This document shows positions 38,716-51,753 of a DNA stretch of 61,425 nucleotides, piece after piece. Source of the DNA: Vreelandella rituensis (GTDB lineage Bacteria > Pseudomonadota > Gammaproteobacteria > Pseudomonadales > Halomonadaceae); the NCBI RefSeq assembly GCF_003336665.1, contig NZ_QPIJ01000018.1:1-61425 (forward strand), read 5' to 3'. Under the pieces are notes generated by a model, which did not search any database, was not told the origin of the DNA, and saw only the letters and a program-made list of their open reading frames with translations. A program made the position numbers and the translations under genes. Each line of letters starts with the position of its first letter. Position 1 is the first letter of the stretch.

Positions 38716-39867
38716 TTACTCACGAGACAAGGTATGGCTGGTCAACTGACGGTGCCATTCCTCATCCTCGGTATGCAGATAGCGCGCCGTGGTATCCAGG
38801 CGTGAATGACGCGCACTTTCCGCCAGGTAGCGAAGCTCCACCCCGGCCTGGGCCTGATGGGTGATAGCGGTATGGCGCAACCAGTGAGGTGTCGCCCGCC
38901 TTAATGCCTCAATATGACGGCGCTCACCCTCGGCATTTTCCAGCGCCTGAGCTGCCTCTTGAAAGGTGGCTCGAATCACGCGATAAAGCTGATTTTCCCC
39001 TACCTCACGCCTTCCATCCAAGGCACGCAACAGCGGCGTGTCATCGTCGTGCTCGGGTAACGGCACCAAGGCGAGTGCTGCTCGCCAATGTTTCAAGAAG
39101 TACAGCATGTCATCCGGCACAGGAATGCGGGCTGTCTTGGCCCCCTTTCCAACCACGTGCCACCACCAGCGCCCTTCTGTTCGCTGGAAATCCTGCATGC
39201 GGGCGTTGGCCATTTCGCTTATACGCGGAGCAAGCAAGTAGGCAAAACCGAACAGAAATACCCGTCGAGCTTGTTGGTAGCGGTCGCGCGGTGTCGCCTG
39301 TTCTGACAAAGGCTCATTCAGCCATTGCCACAACCATTGCCACAGTTCGCGCTCCAGGTAGCGCTCGATACCGGGTGCCTGATTGTTCAGGCGGCGTGAT
39401 TTGTCGCGCATCAAGCGAAAGGGATTGTGAGCCAACCACCCTGCTTCCACCAGCCAGCTGAACAACCCTTGCAAAATAACCAGGCTCTGGCGTCGGCTGG
39501 CCGCTCCTAGCGAGCCCCGAAAAGGCCGCCATTCGGAATGCTGGCGTGGCCTTGAAGGCCCCACCCATTGCGAACGGGGCTGAGGGTCGCTGAGAAACTC
39601 TTCGAAGTGCGACAAGACCTCTCGGTTCATGTCAGCAAGCGCCATGTTCCGGGCATGCAGCCACAACAGCAAGCGCTCCGCTTCACGCCGATAACTGCGC
39701 AGAGTCTGCGAGCTGGCGCGGTACTCCTCCAGCCATTGTATGACCGCCTCGGCATCACTGGTCGCGCGGATGTGCAAGTTGGACGATTGGCTTGGCAATG
39801 CGGGCAGCGCCGATGATCGGGTCGCTGATTGCGAAAACTCAGGTAATACCCAGGGGAAATCAGCCAT
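38716..39867 (-). CDS. Tyrosine recombinase (site-specific integrase)
   Basis: The 383-residue protein has an N-terminal SAM-like core-binding domain (about 40-145) and a catalytic domain from about 170. The full catalytic set is visible: Arg215 (LAPRISE), Lys241 or Lys244 (GKGAKTARIPV), His328 and Arg331 (HWLRHTAI), His354 (ARHSRLDT) and Tyr363 (TARYLHT). The usual GLR and LGH motifs read APR and ARH, so it belongs to a divergent branch. It is divergent from a KfrA-like gene over a 198-bp region with two inverted repeats. No phage structural genes are nearby, so it is not an ordinary prophage integrase. Confidence 0.9.
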   Translation of the reverse strand: MADFPWVLPEFSQSATRSSALPALPSQSSNLHIRATSDAEAVIQWLEEYRASSQTLRSYRREAERLLLWLHARNMALADMNREVLSHFEEFLSDPQPRSQWVGPSRPRQHSEWRPFRGSLGAASRRQSLVILQGLFSWLVEAGWLAHNPFRLMRDKSRRLNNQAPGIERYLERELWQWLWQWLNEPLSEQATPRDRYQQARRVFLFGFAYLLAPRISEMANARMQDFQRTEGRWWWHVVGKGAKTARIPVPDDMLYFLKHWRAALALVPLPEHDDDTPLLRALDGRREVGENQLYRVIRATFQEAAQALENAEGERRHIEALRRATPHWLRHTAITHQAQAGVELRYLAESARHSRLDTTARYLHTEDEEWHRQLTSHTLSRE

Positions 39868-39916
39868 GACAGCACTCGTTGAATTTGGCTTGCCTAGTTT
39901 GGTCTGTAGTGACTAG

Positions 39917-39948
39917 AAATTCAAGATAAGCCGCGTAATCTTGAATTT
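39917..39948. repeat. Perfect 11-bp inverted repeat, 10-bp spacer (recombinase/KfrA region)
   Basis: AAATTCAAGAT (39917-39927) and ATCTTGAATTT (39938-39948) are exact reverse complements around AAGCCGCGTA. The layout of two 11-bp arms resembles a tyrosine-recombinase core site or a dimer operator. It lies about 50 bp upstream of the recombinase start. Confidence 0.75.
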
Positions 39949-39968
39949 ATTAGCCATTTCATAAATAA

Positions 39969-39994
39969 AATTACGTATTATGCTTTACGTAATT
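39969..39994. promoter_or_regulatory. Perfect 9-bp inverted repeat, 8-bp spacer, before the KfrA-like gene
   Basis: AATTACGTA (39969-39977) and TACGTAATT (39986-39994) flank TTATGCTT. It lies about 70 bp before the KfrA-like start and contains a possible -10 element TATTAT (39976-39981) for that gene. An operator for the KfrA-like protein is the natural guess, since KfrA proteins bind their own promoters. Confidence 0.65.
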
Positions 39995-40065
39995 ATTGCC
40001 TATTTCCAGCAAAAGCCCGAAAATAGCCTTCATTCATCTCAGGATTAACCAAGGAGCTCCGCCGC

Positions 40066-41148
40066 ATGGCACGCAACGGCATTCAATATCCCGATGTACA
40101 AGAAGCCATCGATACCCTGCTTGTACGCGGAGACACCCCAAGCGTGCAGCGCATTCGCGAAGTGCTGGGCACCGGCAGCTTCACCACCATCAGTGAGCAT
40201 TTACGCCACTGGCGCAGCGAACGAGAACTGAATCGTGATGTGCCGCCGCCCAAGGGCGTTCCGGAGGTCATTGTGGAGCTGGCCACCGGGATGTGGCGTG
40301 AAGCACAGCAGACGGCCAATGACACCCTTGCCCACTATCGGGAAGATGCCAATCAGCAGGTGGAAAAGGCCCAGCAACAGGCACAGGAAGCTGGCCGACA
40401 AGCAGCCGACACCGAGCAACGCGAGCGCGCCCTGGCGGAACATCTGCGCCATACCGAACAGCGCCTTGAAGCACTGAGTAGCGAACTTGCGCAAAGTGAA
40501 ACCCAGCGTCGCCAGGAACAAGCCGAAGCGGAGGCGGATAAACGCAAGCTCGCCGCCCTTGCCCGGCAACGAGACGAAGCACTCCAGAAACTTGAACACC
40601 AGGCAGAGCAACACCGCCAGATTCAAACGGTGCAACAGCAGGAATACCAGCAACGCCTGGAGCAGGAGGAAAAACGCCATGAAGCGGCGGAAGCGCGATT
40701 GATGGGCTTGCTGGATACCACTCGCCAGGAACAGCTCAGCGCACAAAAAAGCTTCCAGGCTCGCTACCAGCAGCTTGAACAGCGAGCGTCTTCCTTGCAG
40801 GCAGCCCTATCTCAACAACAGACTCAGCAACAAGCCGCCATGAACGAAGAGCAAACTCAGCACCGTGAGGCACGTCTGGCGCTTGCTCGGCAGGAGGAAA
40901 AGCACGGCGCATTGATGCGTGAAAATCAACAGCTCGTCATGCAGCTGGAATCTCAGGCATGCGAACTCGACGCACGGGAAAAGCGCCTGACGGCAATTGA
41001 AGAGCGGTGGGAAGCCAAACTCTGGCATAGCCTGGAAGGCCTGCAAGCAAGAATGGAGGAAAAGATTCTGGAAAAAAGTACGGGCGAGAAGAGTAAGGGC
41101 GAGAAAAATTCAGACGAGGAAAACGACCCGGAAAATAAAGTCACTTAG
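40066..41148 (+). CDS. KfrA-like DNA-binding coiled-coil protein
   Basis: The 360-residue protein has the KfrA N-terminal DNA-binding domain (about 1-70; VQEAIDTLLVRGDTPSVQRI, then GTGSFTTISEHLRHWRSER), followed by about 270 residues of Gln/Glu/Arg coiled coil. A short Lys/Glu/Asp-rich tail ends it. Plasmid KfrA proteins repress their own promoter and form filament-like or scaffold structures that aid partition. This one sits in a core chromosomal block between sufE and nfuA and faces a tyrosine recombinase. AAGGAG precedes ATG 40066. Confidence 0.88.
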   Translation: MARNGIQYPDVQEAIDTLLVRGDTPSVQRIREVLGTGSFTTISEHLRHWRSERELNRDVPPPKGVPEVIVELATGMWREAQQTANDTLAHYREDANQQVEKAQQQAQEAGRQAADTEQRERALAEHLRHTEQRLEALSSELAQSETQRRQEQAEAEADKRKLAALARQRDEALQKLEHQAEQHRQIQTVQQQEYQQRLEQEEKRHEAAEARLMGLLDTTRQEQLSAQKSFQARYQQLEQRASSLQAALSQQQTQQQAAMNEEQTQHREARLALARQEEKHGALMRENQQLVMQLESQACELDAREKRLTAIEERWEAKLWHSLEGLQARMEEKILEKSTGEKSKGEKNSDEENDPENKVT

Positions 41149-41158
41149 AAATAAACAG

Positions 41159-41181
41159 GACTCTGCCGATGCAGAGCCCTG
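41159..41181. terminator. Bidirectional terminator between kfrA-like gene and nfuA
   Basis: A hairpin with 6 bp of perfect pairing (CTCTGC with GCAGAG, loop CGAT) extends to about 10 bp with one mismatch. A/T-rich runs flank both sides. It lies in the 45-bp gap between two convergent genes. Confidence 0.65.
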
Positions 41182-41193
41182 AAAATAAAACGC

Positions 41194-41799
41194 TTAACGG
41201 TAGTAGGCGTTCGTAGTGTCGGTGTGGTCGGTAACATCACGGATGCCACCCAGTTCAGGGATGCGCTCCATCAGGGTTTTCTCGACCCCGTCTTTCAAGG
41301 TGAGATCCACGGCGGCGCAACCCTGGCAACCCCCGCCAAACGCCAGAATAGCGTGCTTGTCTTCGGTGAGTTCGACCAGCTTGATTTCACCACCGTGGGA
41401 GGCAAGCCCCGGGTTGATCTCGCTGTAGAGGATATAGTTGACGCGATCCTCCAGTGGGCTATCGGCGTTGACCTTGGGCATCTTGGCGTTAGGCGCCTTG
41501 ATGGTCAGCTGGCCGCCCATGCGGTCGGCATTGAAGTCGACCACTGCATCCTCGAGAAACGCCAGGCTGTTCTTGTCGAGAAACACATTGAGCTTTTCTA
41601 GCGTCAGTTGCTCATCGGTCGGCTCTTCCTCGCCGGGCCGACAATAGGCCAGGCAGGTTTCCGCATAAGGCGTACCCGGCTGGGTAATGAAGATGCGCAC
41701 GGCAATGCCTTCGACGCTCTGTTTCTCCAGCAACTCTGCCAGATACTCCTGGGCACTGTCGGTGATGTTGATTTCGTTGCGTTCTGTAGTGGTGCTCAT
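41194..41799 (-). CDS. nfuA: Fe/S biogenesis protein NfuA
   Basis: NfuA delivers 4Fe-4S clusters to apoproteins. The 201-residue protein has an N-terminal A-type-like domain without its cysteines and a C-terminal Nfu domain with the CxxC motif [19 protein letters not shown]. It faces the metH promoter region, as in pseudomonads, where nfuA and metH are also neighbours. Confidence 0.95.
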   Translation of the reverse strand: MSTTTERNEINITDSAQEYLAELLEKQSVEGIAVRIFITQPGTPYAETCLAYCRPGEEEPTDEQLTLEKLNVFLDKNSLAFLEDAVVDFNADRMGGQLTIKAPNAKMPKVNADSPLEDRVNYILYSEINPGLASHGGEIKLVELTEDKHAILAFGGGCQGCAAVDLTLKDGVEKTLMERIPELGGIRDVTDHTDTTNAYYR

Positions 41800-42086
41800 G
41801 AGGTATTGTTCCTCCCCCTGTCAGTGGCGATGCCACTTCACATGACATTAATGCCCCTATGGTAAGCAAAACCGAGGGCTGACACAATCCTGAGTAATTT
41901 AGTAGACTATTCTTTTGCTGTTTTATTGCATTTTTTTCAGCCGGAACATCGAGCCTCGCCGGATAGACCTGCCCCCGCGTGGCGGGCTTTGCTATCATGA
42001 GCGCCGCTCGAACGTATGAAGATGTTAAACGACGAATTAAAAAAGCCCCTTGATGTTCCCTTTCATGCTGGAGATCTACCCTCACC

Positions 42087-45782
<3,696 letters not shown>

Positions 45783-45784
45783 CC

Positions 45785-47140
45785 GTGCTGCCTGCCGCCA
45801 CTCGCCATCGCAGGATCATCCGCCTGGCCATGCCGATCATCGTCGGCATGCTCTCTCAGAGCGTGCTCAATCTTGTCGACGCCGCCTTGGTGGGGTCATT
45901 GGGAGAAGTGGCGCTGGCAGGCGTGGGCGTCGGCGGATACGCCATGTTCATGGTTACCGCCCTGGTGTTCGGCTTGTCTTCCGGCGTGCAATCCCAGACC
46001 GCTCAACGTTTCGGGGCGAATAGCCAGAGTACTGATCAACGTGATGCTCGTGCCCTGCCTCTCAATGCCGGCTTGCTGCTGGCGGCAGGCATGGCACTGC
46101 CGCTGACCATTCTGGGCATATGGCAGGCACCCGCGTTGCTGGGGTTGATCAATCAAACGCCCGAGGTTCAGGCGGTAGCAGTGGAGTATTTTCGCTGGCG
46201 GATGCTTTCCTTGATCGCGATCGCCATGACATTGTGCTTTCGCGGTTACTGGAATGGCATGCAGCAAACTGGCGTCTACCTGCGCATCATTATTGTGGTG
46301 CATGCTTTCAATGTGCTTGCCAGTATCGGGCTGATCTTCGGCCATGCCGGTTTACCCGAGATGGGAGCGGCAGGTGCTGGCGCCGGTACTACTCTTTCCT
46401 TGCTACTGGGGCTGGTCTTGTGGATTCGGGTAAGTTCGCTTGGCGCTCGCCAGGATGGCTTTCTTTCGAACTTACCCTCAGCAACCACCCTCTGGAAAAT
46501 GCTTTCGCTAGCCTTGCCTCATTCCTTTCAGCAGCTGTGGTTCGCGGGTGGGTATGCGGTGTTGTTCTGGTTGCTCGGGCAACTCGACACGGCAAGCGTT
46601 GCAGTGGGCCATGTGCTGGTGAATCTTTCCCTGCTGCTGATCCTGCCAGGCGTCGGGCTAGGCATTGCCGCCATGAGCCTGGTGGGTGAAGCCCTGGGAC
46701 GCGATGCCGGGGAAGACGCTCACCGTTGGGGGTGGGATGCGCTGCGCGTTGCCTGGATGAGCCTTGCGGCGATGGCGTTGCCCATGTTGCTGATCCCGGA
46801 ATGGGTACTGGGGTTATTTCTGGCCTCCCCTGACCTGATTGAAATGGGGCGCCTGCCCTTGCAGTTGACCGGCATCATGATCGTGCTCGATGCGGCCGCC
46901 CTGGTGCTGACCCAGGCCCTTCTGGGTGCCGGCGCTCAACGCACCGTGATGTTGCTGACGCTGGGAATGCAGTGGCTGATCTTTCTGCCATTGGCCTGGT
47001 GGGTAGGCGTTGTACTGGATTATGGTCTGCTGGGCATCTGGTGGGTTCAGCTAGCTTATCGAATATTGAATTCGAGCGGCTTTGTGTGGGTCTGGCAACG
47101 TCAGCGCTGGATGAGCAACCCCGCCCTTAAGACCAATTAG
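45785..47140 (+). CDS. MATE-family efflux transporter
   Basis: The protein has about twelve membrane helices and two MATE repeats, starting RLAMPIIVGMLSQSVLNLVDAALVGSLG. MATE proteins export drugs or metabolites in exchange for Na+ or H+. Na+ coupling would suit a halophile but cannot be read from the sequence. The start is uncertain. GTG 45785 (451 aa) gives normal length, TTG 45779 overlaps the metH stop, and a longer frame inside metH is unlikely. Confidence 0.88.
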   Translation: MLPAATRHRRIIRLAMPIIVGMLSQSVLNLVDAALVGSLGEVALAGVGVGGYAMFMVTALVFGLSSGVQSQTAQRFGANSQSTDQRDARALPLNAGLLLAAGMALPLTILGIWQAPALLGLINQTPEVQAVAVEYFRWRMLSLIAIAMTLCFRGYWNGMQQTGVYLRIIIVVHAFNVLASIGLIFGHAGLPEMGAAGAGAGTTLSLLLGLVLWIRVSSLGARQDGFLSNLPSATTLWKMLSLALPHSFQQLWFAGGYAVLFWLLGQLDTASVAVGHVLVNLSLLLILPGVGLGIAAMSLVGEALGRDAGEDAHRWGWDALRVAWMSLAAMALPMLLIPEWVLGLFLASPDLIEMGRLPLQLTGIMIVLDAAALVLTQALLGAGAQRTVMLLTLGMQWLIFLPLAWWVGVVLDYGLLGIWWVQLAYRILNSSGFVWVWQRQRWMSNPALKTN

Positions 47141-47156
47141 AAATAAAAAGATAATT

Positions 47157-47179
47157 ATATATTCTTTTGTAGAATATAT
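47157..47179 (+). promoter_or_regulatory. 9-bp inverted repeat in the cysI leader (possible LysR-type box)
   Basis: ATATATTCT (47157-47165) and AGAATATAT (47171-47179) are perfect reverse complements around TTTGT. The centre fits the LysR-box form ATTC-N7-GAAT. It is about 77 bp before the cysI start. A CysB-like activator is a plausible binder, which is inference. Confidence 0.45.
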
Positions 47180-47255
47180 GCCCCGCGTTACAGTAATGGG
47201 AACCTCGATGTCCCCGTCTGGACGCGATCACTTCGTTTTTGCAGGACCGTGCCTA

Positions 47256-48908
47256 ATGTACCGTTACGACAATCACGACCAAACCTTGGTTGATGAACGC
47301 GTTGCCCAGTTTCGCGATCAGATGGCGCGTTACCGTGCCGGACGCCTGGGTGAAGAAGAATTCCGGCCGCTGCGTTTGCAAAACGGCCTGTACATTCAAA
47401 AGCATGCACCCATGCTGCGCATTGCGATCCCCTACGGGATGTTGGCCGGTTATCAGTTACGTGCCTTGGCCGAAATCACCCAGCGCTACGACCGTGGCTA
47501 TGGCCATTTCACCACGCGCCAGAATCTGCAGCTCAACTGGCCGGATCTCGACGACGTGCCGGAAATCCTGGCCGACCTGGCGAAAGTGCAGATGCATGCG
47601 ATCCAGACCAGCGGCAACTGTATTCGCAATACCACCAGCGACCAATTTGCCGGTATCGCCCAGGACGAAGTCGAAGACCCCCGCCCTTGGTGTGAGCTGA
47701 TTCGACAGTGGTCGACCCTGCACCCGGAATTCGCCTACCTGCCACGTAAATTCAAGATTGCAGTGAGCGGTGCCGCGCAAGACCGGGCGGCAATCCAGGT
47801 TCACGATATCGGGTTGCGCCTGTGGCATAACGCCGAAGGCGAGTTACGTATCAAGGTACTCGCCGGGGGCGGCCTGGGTCGTACACCGATGATTGGCGAT
47901 GTTGTCAAGGAAGACCTGCCCTGGCAGCACCTGCTCACCTACCTCGAAGCCTGCGTGCGGGTTTACAACCAGTTCGGCCGCCGCGACAACAAGTTCAAGG
48001 CGCGCATCAAGATTCTGGTTAAGGCGCTGGGAATCGAAGAGTTTCGTCGGCGGGTGGAAGAGGAATGGGTGCATCTCAAGGATGGCGCTCAGACGCTCAA
48101 CCAGGCTGCGGTGGAAGCCGCCAAATCACACTTCCCCGAGCCACCGCGACGCCCGGTATCGGAAGAAGCCATCGCCGAGTGCGTTCGCCTGCGCAGCGGA
48201 AACCGCGCCTTTGCCCGCTTCATGACCAACAACGTCACCGAGCATAAGGTGCCGGGCTACAAGGCGGTCACCCTGTCGTTGAAGCGTCGGGAGCATGCGC
48301 CGGGTGACGTTACCGCCGATCAGCTGAATGCCGTGGCCGACCTGGCCGATCGTTACAGCTTCAGTGAAGTGCGAGTGACCCATGAGCAGAACCTGGTGCT
48401 CTCGGATGTCCCCGTGGATGAGCTGGAAGCCCTTTGGAAGGAACTGGAAGCATTGGGCATGGCCAACCCCACCGTCGGCACGCTCAACGACATCATCTGC
48501 TGCCCGGGCGGGGATTATTGTGGCCTGGCCAATGCCGTGTCGATACCGATCGCTCAGGCATTGCAGGAGCGTTTCGAAGACCTCGACTTCCTGTATGACC
48601 TTGGCCCGCTGGATCTCAATATCTCGGGTTGCATGAACGCCTGTGGCCACCACCATGTAGGCCATATCGGCATCCTGGGCGTCGACAAGAAAGGCGAGGA
48701 ATATTACCAGATCTCGATTGGGGGTAATTCCACCGACGATGCCTCCCTTGGCAAGATTCTGGGTCCCTCGTTTTTCCGCGAAGACGTGCCGGACGTTATC
48801 GACAAGATACTGAAAGTGTATGTCGAACAGCGTCATGAAGAAGAACGCTTCCTGGATACCTATCGCCGCATCGGCCTCAAGCCGTTCAAGGAGCGTGTCT
48901 ATGCCTGA
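47256..48908 (+). CDS. cysI: Sulfite reductase hemoprotein (nitrite/sulfite reductase family)
   Basis: The enzyme reduces sulfite to sulfide for cysteine synthesis using a coupled siroheme-4Fe4S centre. Cluster ligands are Cys416 and Cys422 (CCPGGDYCG) and Cys459 and Cys463 (GCMNACGHHH). The 550-residue length matches the pseudomonad CysI. I use ATG 47256 after AGGA, not the upstream ATG 47178, which lies in the inverted repeat. The DUF934 gene overlaps its end by 8 nt, a pairing typical of this enzyme type. A nitrite reductase role is less likely in this context. Confidence 0.92.
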   Translation: MYRYDNHDQTLVDERVAQFRDQMARYRAGRLGEEEFRPLRLQNGLYIQKHAPMLRIAIPYGMLAGYQLRALAEITQRYDRGYGHFTTRQNLQLNWPDLDDVPEILADLAKVQMHAIQTSGNCIRNTTSDQFAGIAQDEVEDPRPWCELIRQWSTLHPEFAYLPRKFKIAVSGAAQDRAAIQVHDIGLRLWHNAEGELRIKVLAGGGLGRTPMIGDVVKEDLPWQHLLTYLEACVRVYNQFGRRDNKFKARIKILVKALGIEEFRRRVEEEWVHLKDGAQTLNQAAVEAAKSHFPEPPRRPVSEEAIAECVRLRSGNRAFARFMTNNVTEHKVPGYKAVTLSLKRREHAPGDVTADQLNAVADLADRYSFSEVRVTHEQNLVLSDVPVDELEALWKELEALGMANPTVGTLNDIICCPGGDYCGLANAVSIPIAQALQERFEDLDFLYDLGPLDLNISGCMNACGHHHVGHIGILGVDKKGEEYYQISIGGNSTDDASLGKILGPSFFREDVPDVIDKILKVYVEQRHEEERFLDTYRRIGLKPFKERVYA

Positions 48909-49413
48909 ATCTCTGATCCATGCACACCACCTGATTCGTCAGGGTGAGCTTGCCGACGAAAATGCCTGGGCCGTATCGTATAACGCCGAGGCGCTACCGC
49001 CCGAGCAACTTCCCGCTTTCGTGCCGCTTACCCTGTGGCAGGAAAATCGTGAAGACAGCGAACTGGCTCCCTTGCTTACCAGTGATGCGGAACTGACGGC
49101 TGAGCTTGTAGCGCAACTCAAGCAAAGCCCGAGGCTGGCGGTGGATTTCCCCGCCTTTACCGATGGGCGCGGTTACACCCTGGCAAGGCTATTACGGGAA
49201 CGCTTCGGCTATCAAGGGGAAATTCGCGCGGTAGGCGATGTGCTGGTCGACCAGCTGGACTACATGCGTCGCTGTGGTTTCGATGCGATGGCGCTGCGTG
49301 ACGATCAGGATCCGGAAGATGCGTTACGCGCCTTGAGCGCTTTCAGCGTGCGCTATCAACCCGATGTCGAAGAGCGCACTGCGTTGTTTGAACGGCGTCT
49401 GAAAAGCCACTGA
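48901..49413 (+). CDS. DUF934 protein (cysI-linked)
   Basis: The 170-residue protein belongs to DUF934, which is nearly always coupled to cysI. The family core is visible as AVDFPAFTDGRGYTLARLLRERFGYQGEIRAVGDVLVDQL. Its role is unknown, but an accessory function in sulfite reduction, such as electron delivery or assembly, is commonly presumed. ATG 48901 overlaps the cysI end. Confidence 0.9.
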   Translation: MPESLIHAHHLIRQGELADENAWAVSYNAEALPPEQLPAFVPLTLWQENREDSELAPLLTSDAELTAELVAQLKQSPRLAVDFPAFTDGRGYTLARLLRERFGYQGEIRAVGDVLVDQLDYMRRCGFDAMALRDDQDPEDALRALSAFSVRYQPDVEERTALFERRLKSH

Positions 49414-49435
49414 ATCTTCTTGATCTATATCCAGT

Positions 49436-50026
49436 CTAACCGCGACGCTTCTGCTGGCGCTCGCGGTTATCGGCTTTGGCTCTTTCGCTTTTTTTCAGCA
49501 TCACCCAAGTGGCGCCCAACCCACCTTCCGACGGCTGCGCGGACGTATACGCTTGTACTTCGTCAAATTGAGCCAACCATTTGGCAAGATACGAGCGCAA
49601 CACGTTAGCCGGGCTGTCGATCTCCTTGCCACGGCCATGGATGATCATCACCGAGCGCAGGTCATGGGCGTAAGCTTCCTGAATAAAGGGAAAAAGTTGC
49701 CGCCGGCACTCTGTCAGCGGGCGGCGCAACAGGTGCAATTGTGCCTGGACGCTATAGCCGCCATGGCGCAAACGGTCGAGCACCTCTTGCTGAATGCCGT
49801 TACGGGAGTACTGCATGGGATCGAAGGGTGGGATAAGCTCGACAAAATCATCCGAGAGAAAATTGCTCTCAGCGTGATCTTCTTCGGCCCATTCTCGGCG
49901 AGCGAGCTGCGCCTCCGAAGGTGTGCTGTGTTTCTTGCCCGTATCGGCACGATTGCCCGAGGGCAGTGGTTTGACTTCCCCCACCAGGGCGCGAAAGTCC
50001 ACGTCATCACGAAGCGGTTGGTTCAT
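49436..50026 (-). CDS. Smr-domain protein
   Basis: The 196-residue protein has an N-terminal disordered part and a C-terminal Smr domain (about 110-190) with the family motif VMIIHGRGKEIDSPANVLRSYL. The usual LDLHG motif at the domain start reads LHLLRR, so the acidic and His positions are altered. Smr proteins act as nucleases or in ribosome-collision mRNA cleavage. Activity here is uncertain. GGAGGAA precedes ATG 50026. Confidence 0.88.
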   Translation of the reverse strand: MNQPLRDDVDFRALVGEVKPLPSGNRADTGKKHSTPSEAQLARREWAEEDHAESNFLSDDFVELIPPFDPMQYSRNGIQQEVLDRLRHGGYSVQAQLHLLRRPLTECRRQLFPFIQEAYAHDLRSVMIIHGRGKEIDSPANVLRSYLAKWLAQFDEVQAYTSAQPSEGGLGATWVMLKKSERAKADNRERQQKRRG

Positions 50027-50078
50027 GGCAGATTCCTCCCGGCTGACGAATGCTGGCATTCTAGCAAAGCTATTGATA

Positions 50079-50597
50079 ATGGAGGTGAGTATTAAAAGCC
50101 AGCGAAGAAAACACCATACAATAAAATTCACTTGGTGGATGAAGGGTTTGATAAGTCTGGGACTTGTGGTGGTGGCTGTGGCCGGCTGGCTATGGCTGTC
50201 GATGCTCAGTCCCTGGTTTTACGACCGACCGGAATCGTTGGCGCCCGTCGAGGATCGTCAACATGACGTCTTTGTCTATGGCACATTACGCTTTGCTCCG
50301 GTGCGCTGGCTGGTCATGGGCAGCACCGGCACCCCGGAGCCCGCCGTATTGGAAGGTTATCGTCGCGAAGGGCTGGATTTGAAAGCGGATGACGACGCCC
50401 AGGTCGAAGGATTGCGTCTGGAAGTCTCCGCTGATGAGTTGCGTCGATTGGACCGATACGAACGCCTGGGTATTCGCTATCAAAGAGACAAACTCAAATT
50501 GAAGGATGGTACGCCAGTGTGGGTCTATCGTCGTTTCCCAGAGCATGACACCAGTGCCATTGATCCGCTCAAGTGGCAATTGTCTTTATTGCGCTAA
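50079..50597 (+). CDS. Membrane-anchored gamma-glutamylcyclotransferase-fold protein
   Basis: One N-terminal helix (LISLGLVVVAVAGWLWLSML) precedes a GGCT domain with VFVYGTLRFAPV and the likely catalytic Glu in LDRYERLGIRY. Such domains make pyroglutamate from gamma-glutamyl amines. Most are soluble, so the anchor is unusual. The start is uncertain. ATG 50079 (172 aa) is the earliest reasonable start, and ATG 50139 lies at the beginning of the helix. Confidence 0.75.
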   Translation: MEVSIKSQRRKHHTIKFTWWMKGLISLGLVVVAVAGWLWLSMLSPWFYDRPESLAPVEDRQHDVFVYGTLRFAPVRWLVMGSTGTPEPAVLEGYRREGLDLKADDDAQVEGLRLEVSADELRRLDRYERLGIRYQRDKLKLKDGTPVWVYRRFPEHDTSAIDPLKWQLSLLR

Positions 50598-50617
50598 CAA
50601 GACGTCAGGACTGAGAA

Positions 50618-50649
50618 ACATTAAGACAGACAGACCTTAAGACAGAGAG
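50618..50649 (+). repeat. Two 16-bp tandem units before wrbA
   Basis: ACATTAAGACAGACAG (50618-50633) is followed directly by ACCTTAAGACAGAGAG (50634-50649), differing at two positions. It belongs to the same pattern of leader repeats seen before yciK and msrA. Confidence 0.65.
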
Positions 50650-50677
50650 AAGTTAGCACGGGAAAAAGTTACCATAG

Positions 50678-51723
<1,046 letters not shown>

Positions 51724-51753
51724 TAACGTTTGTTGAACTGGTCTAAAATTGAC

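Noticed and set aside
41800..42086. Possible riboswitch upstream of metH
   Set aside because: I compared it by eye with SAH and cobalamin riboswitch cores and found no convincing match. Only a short GC hairpin near 41975 is present.
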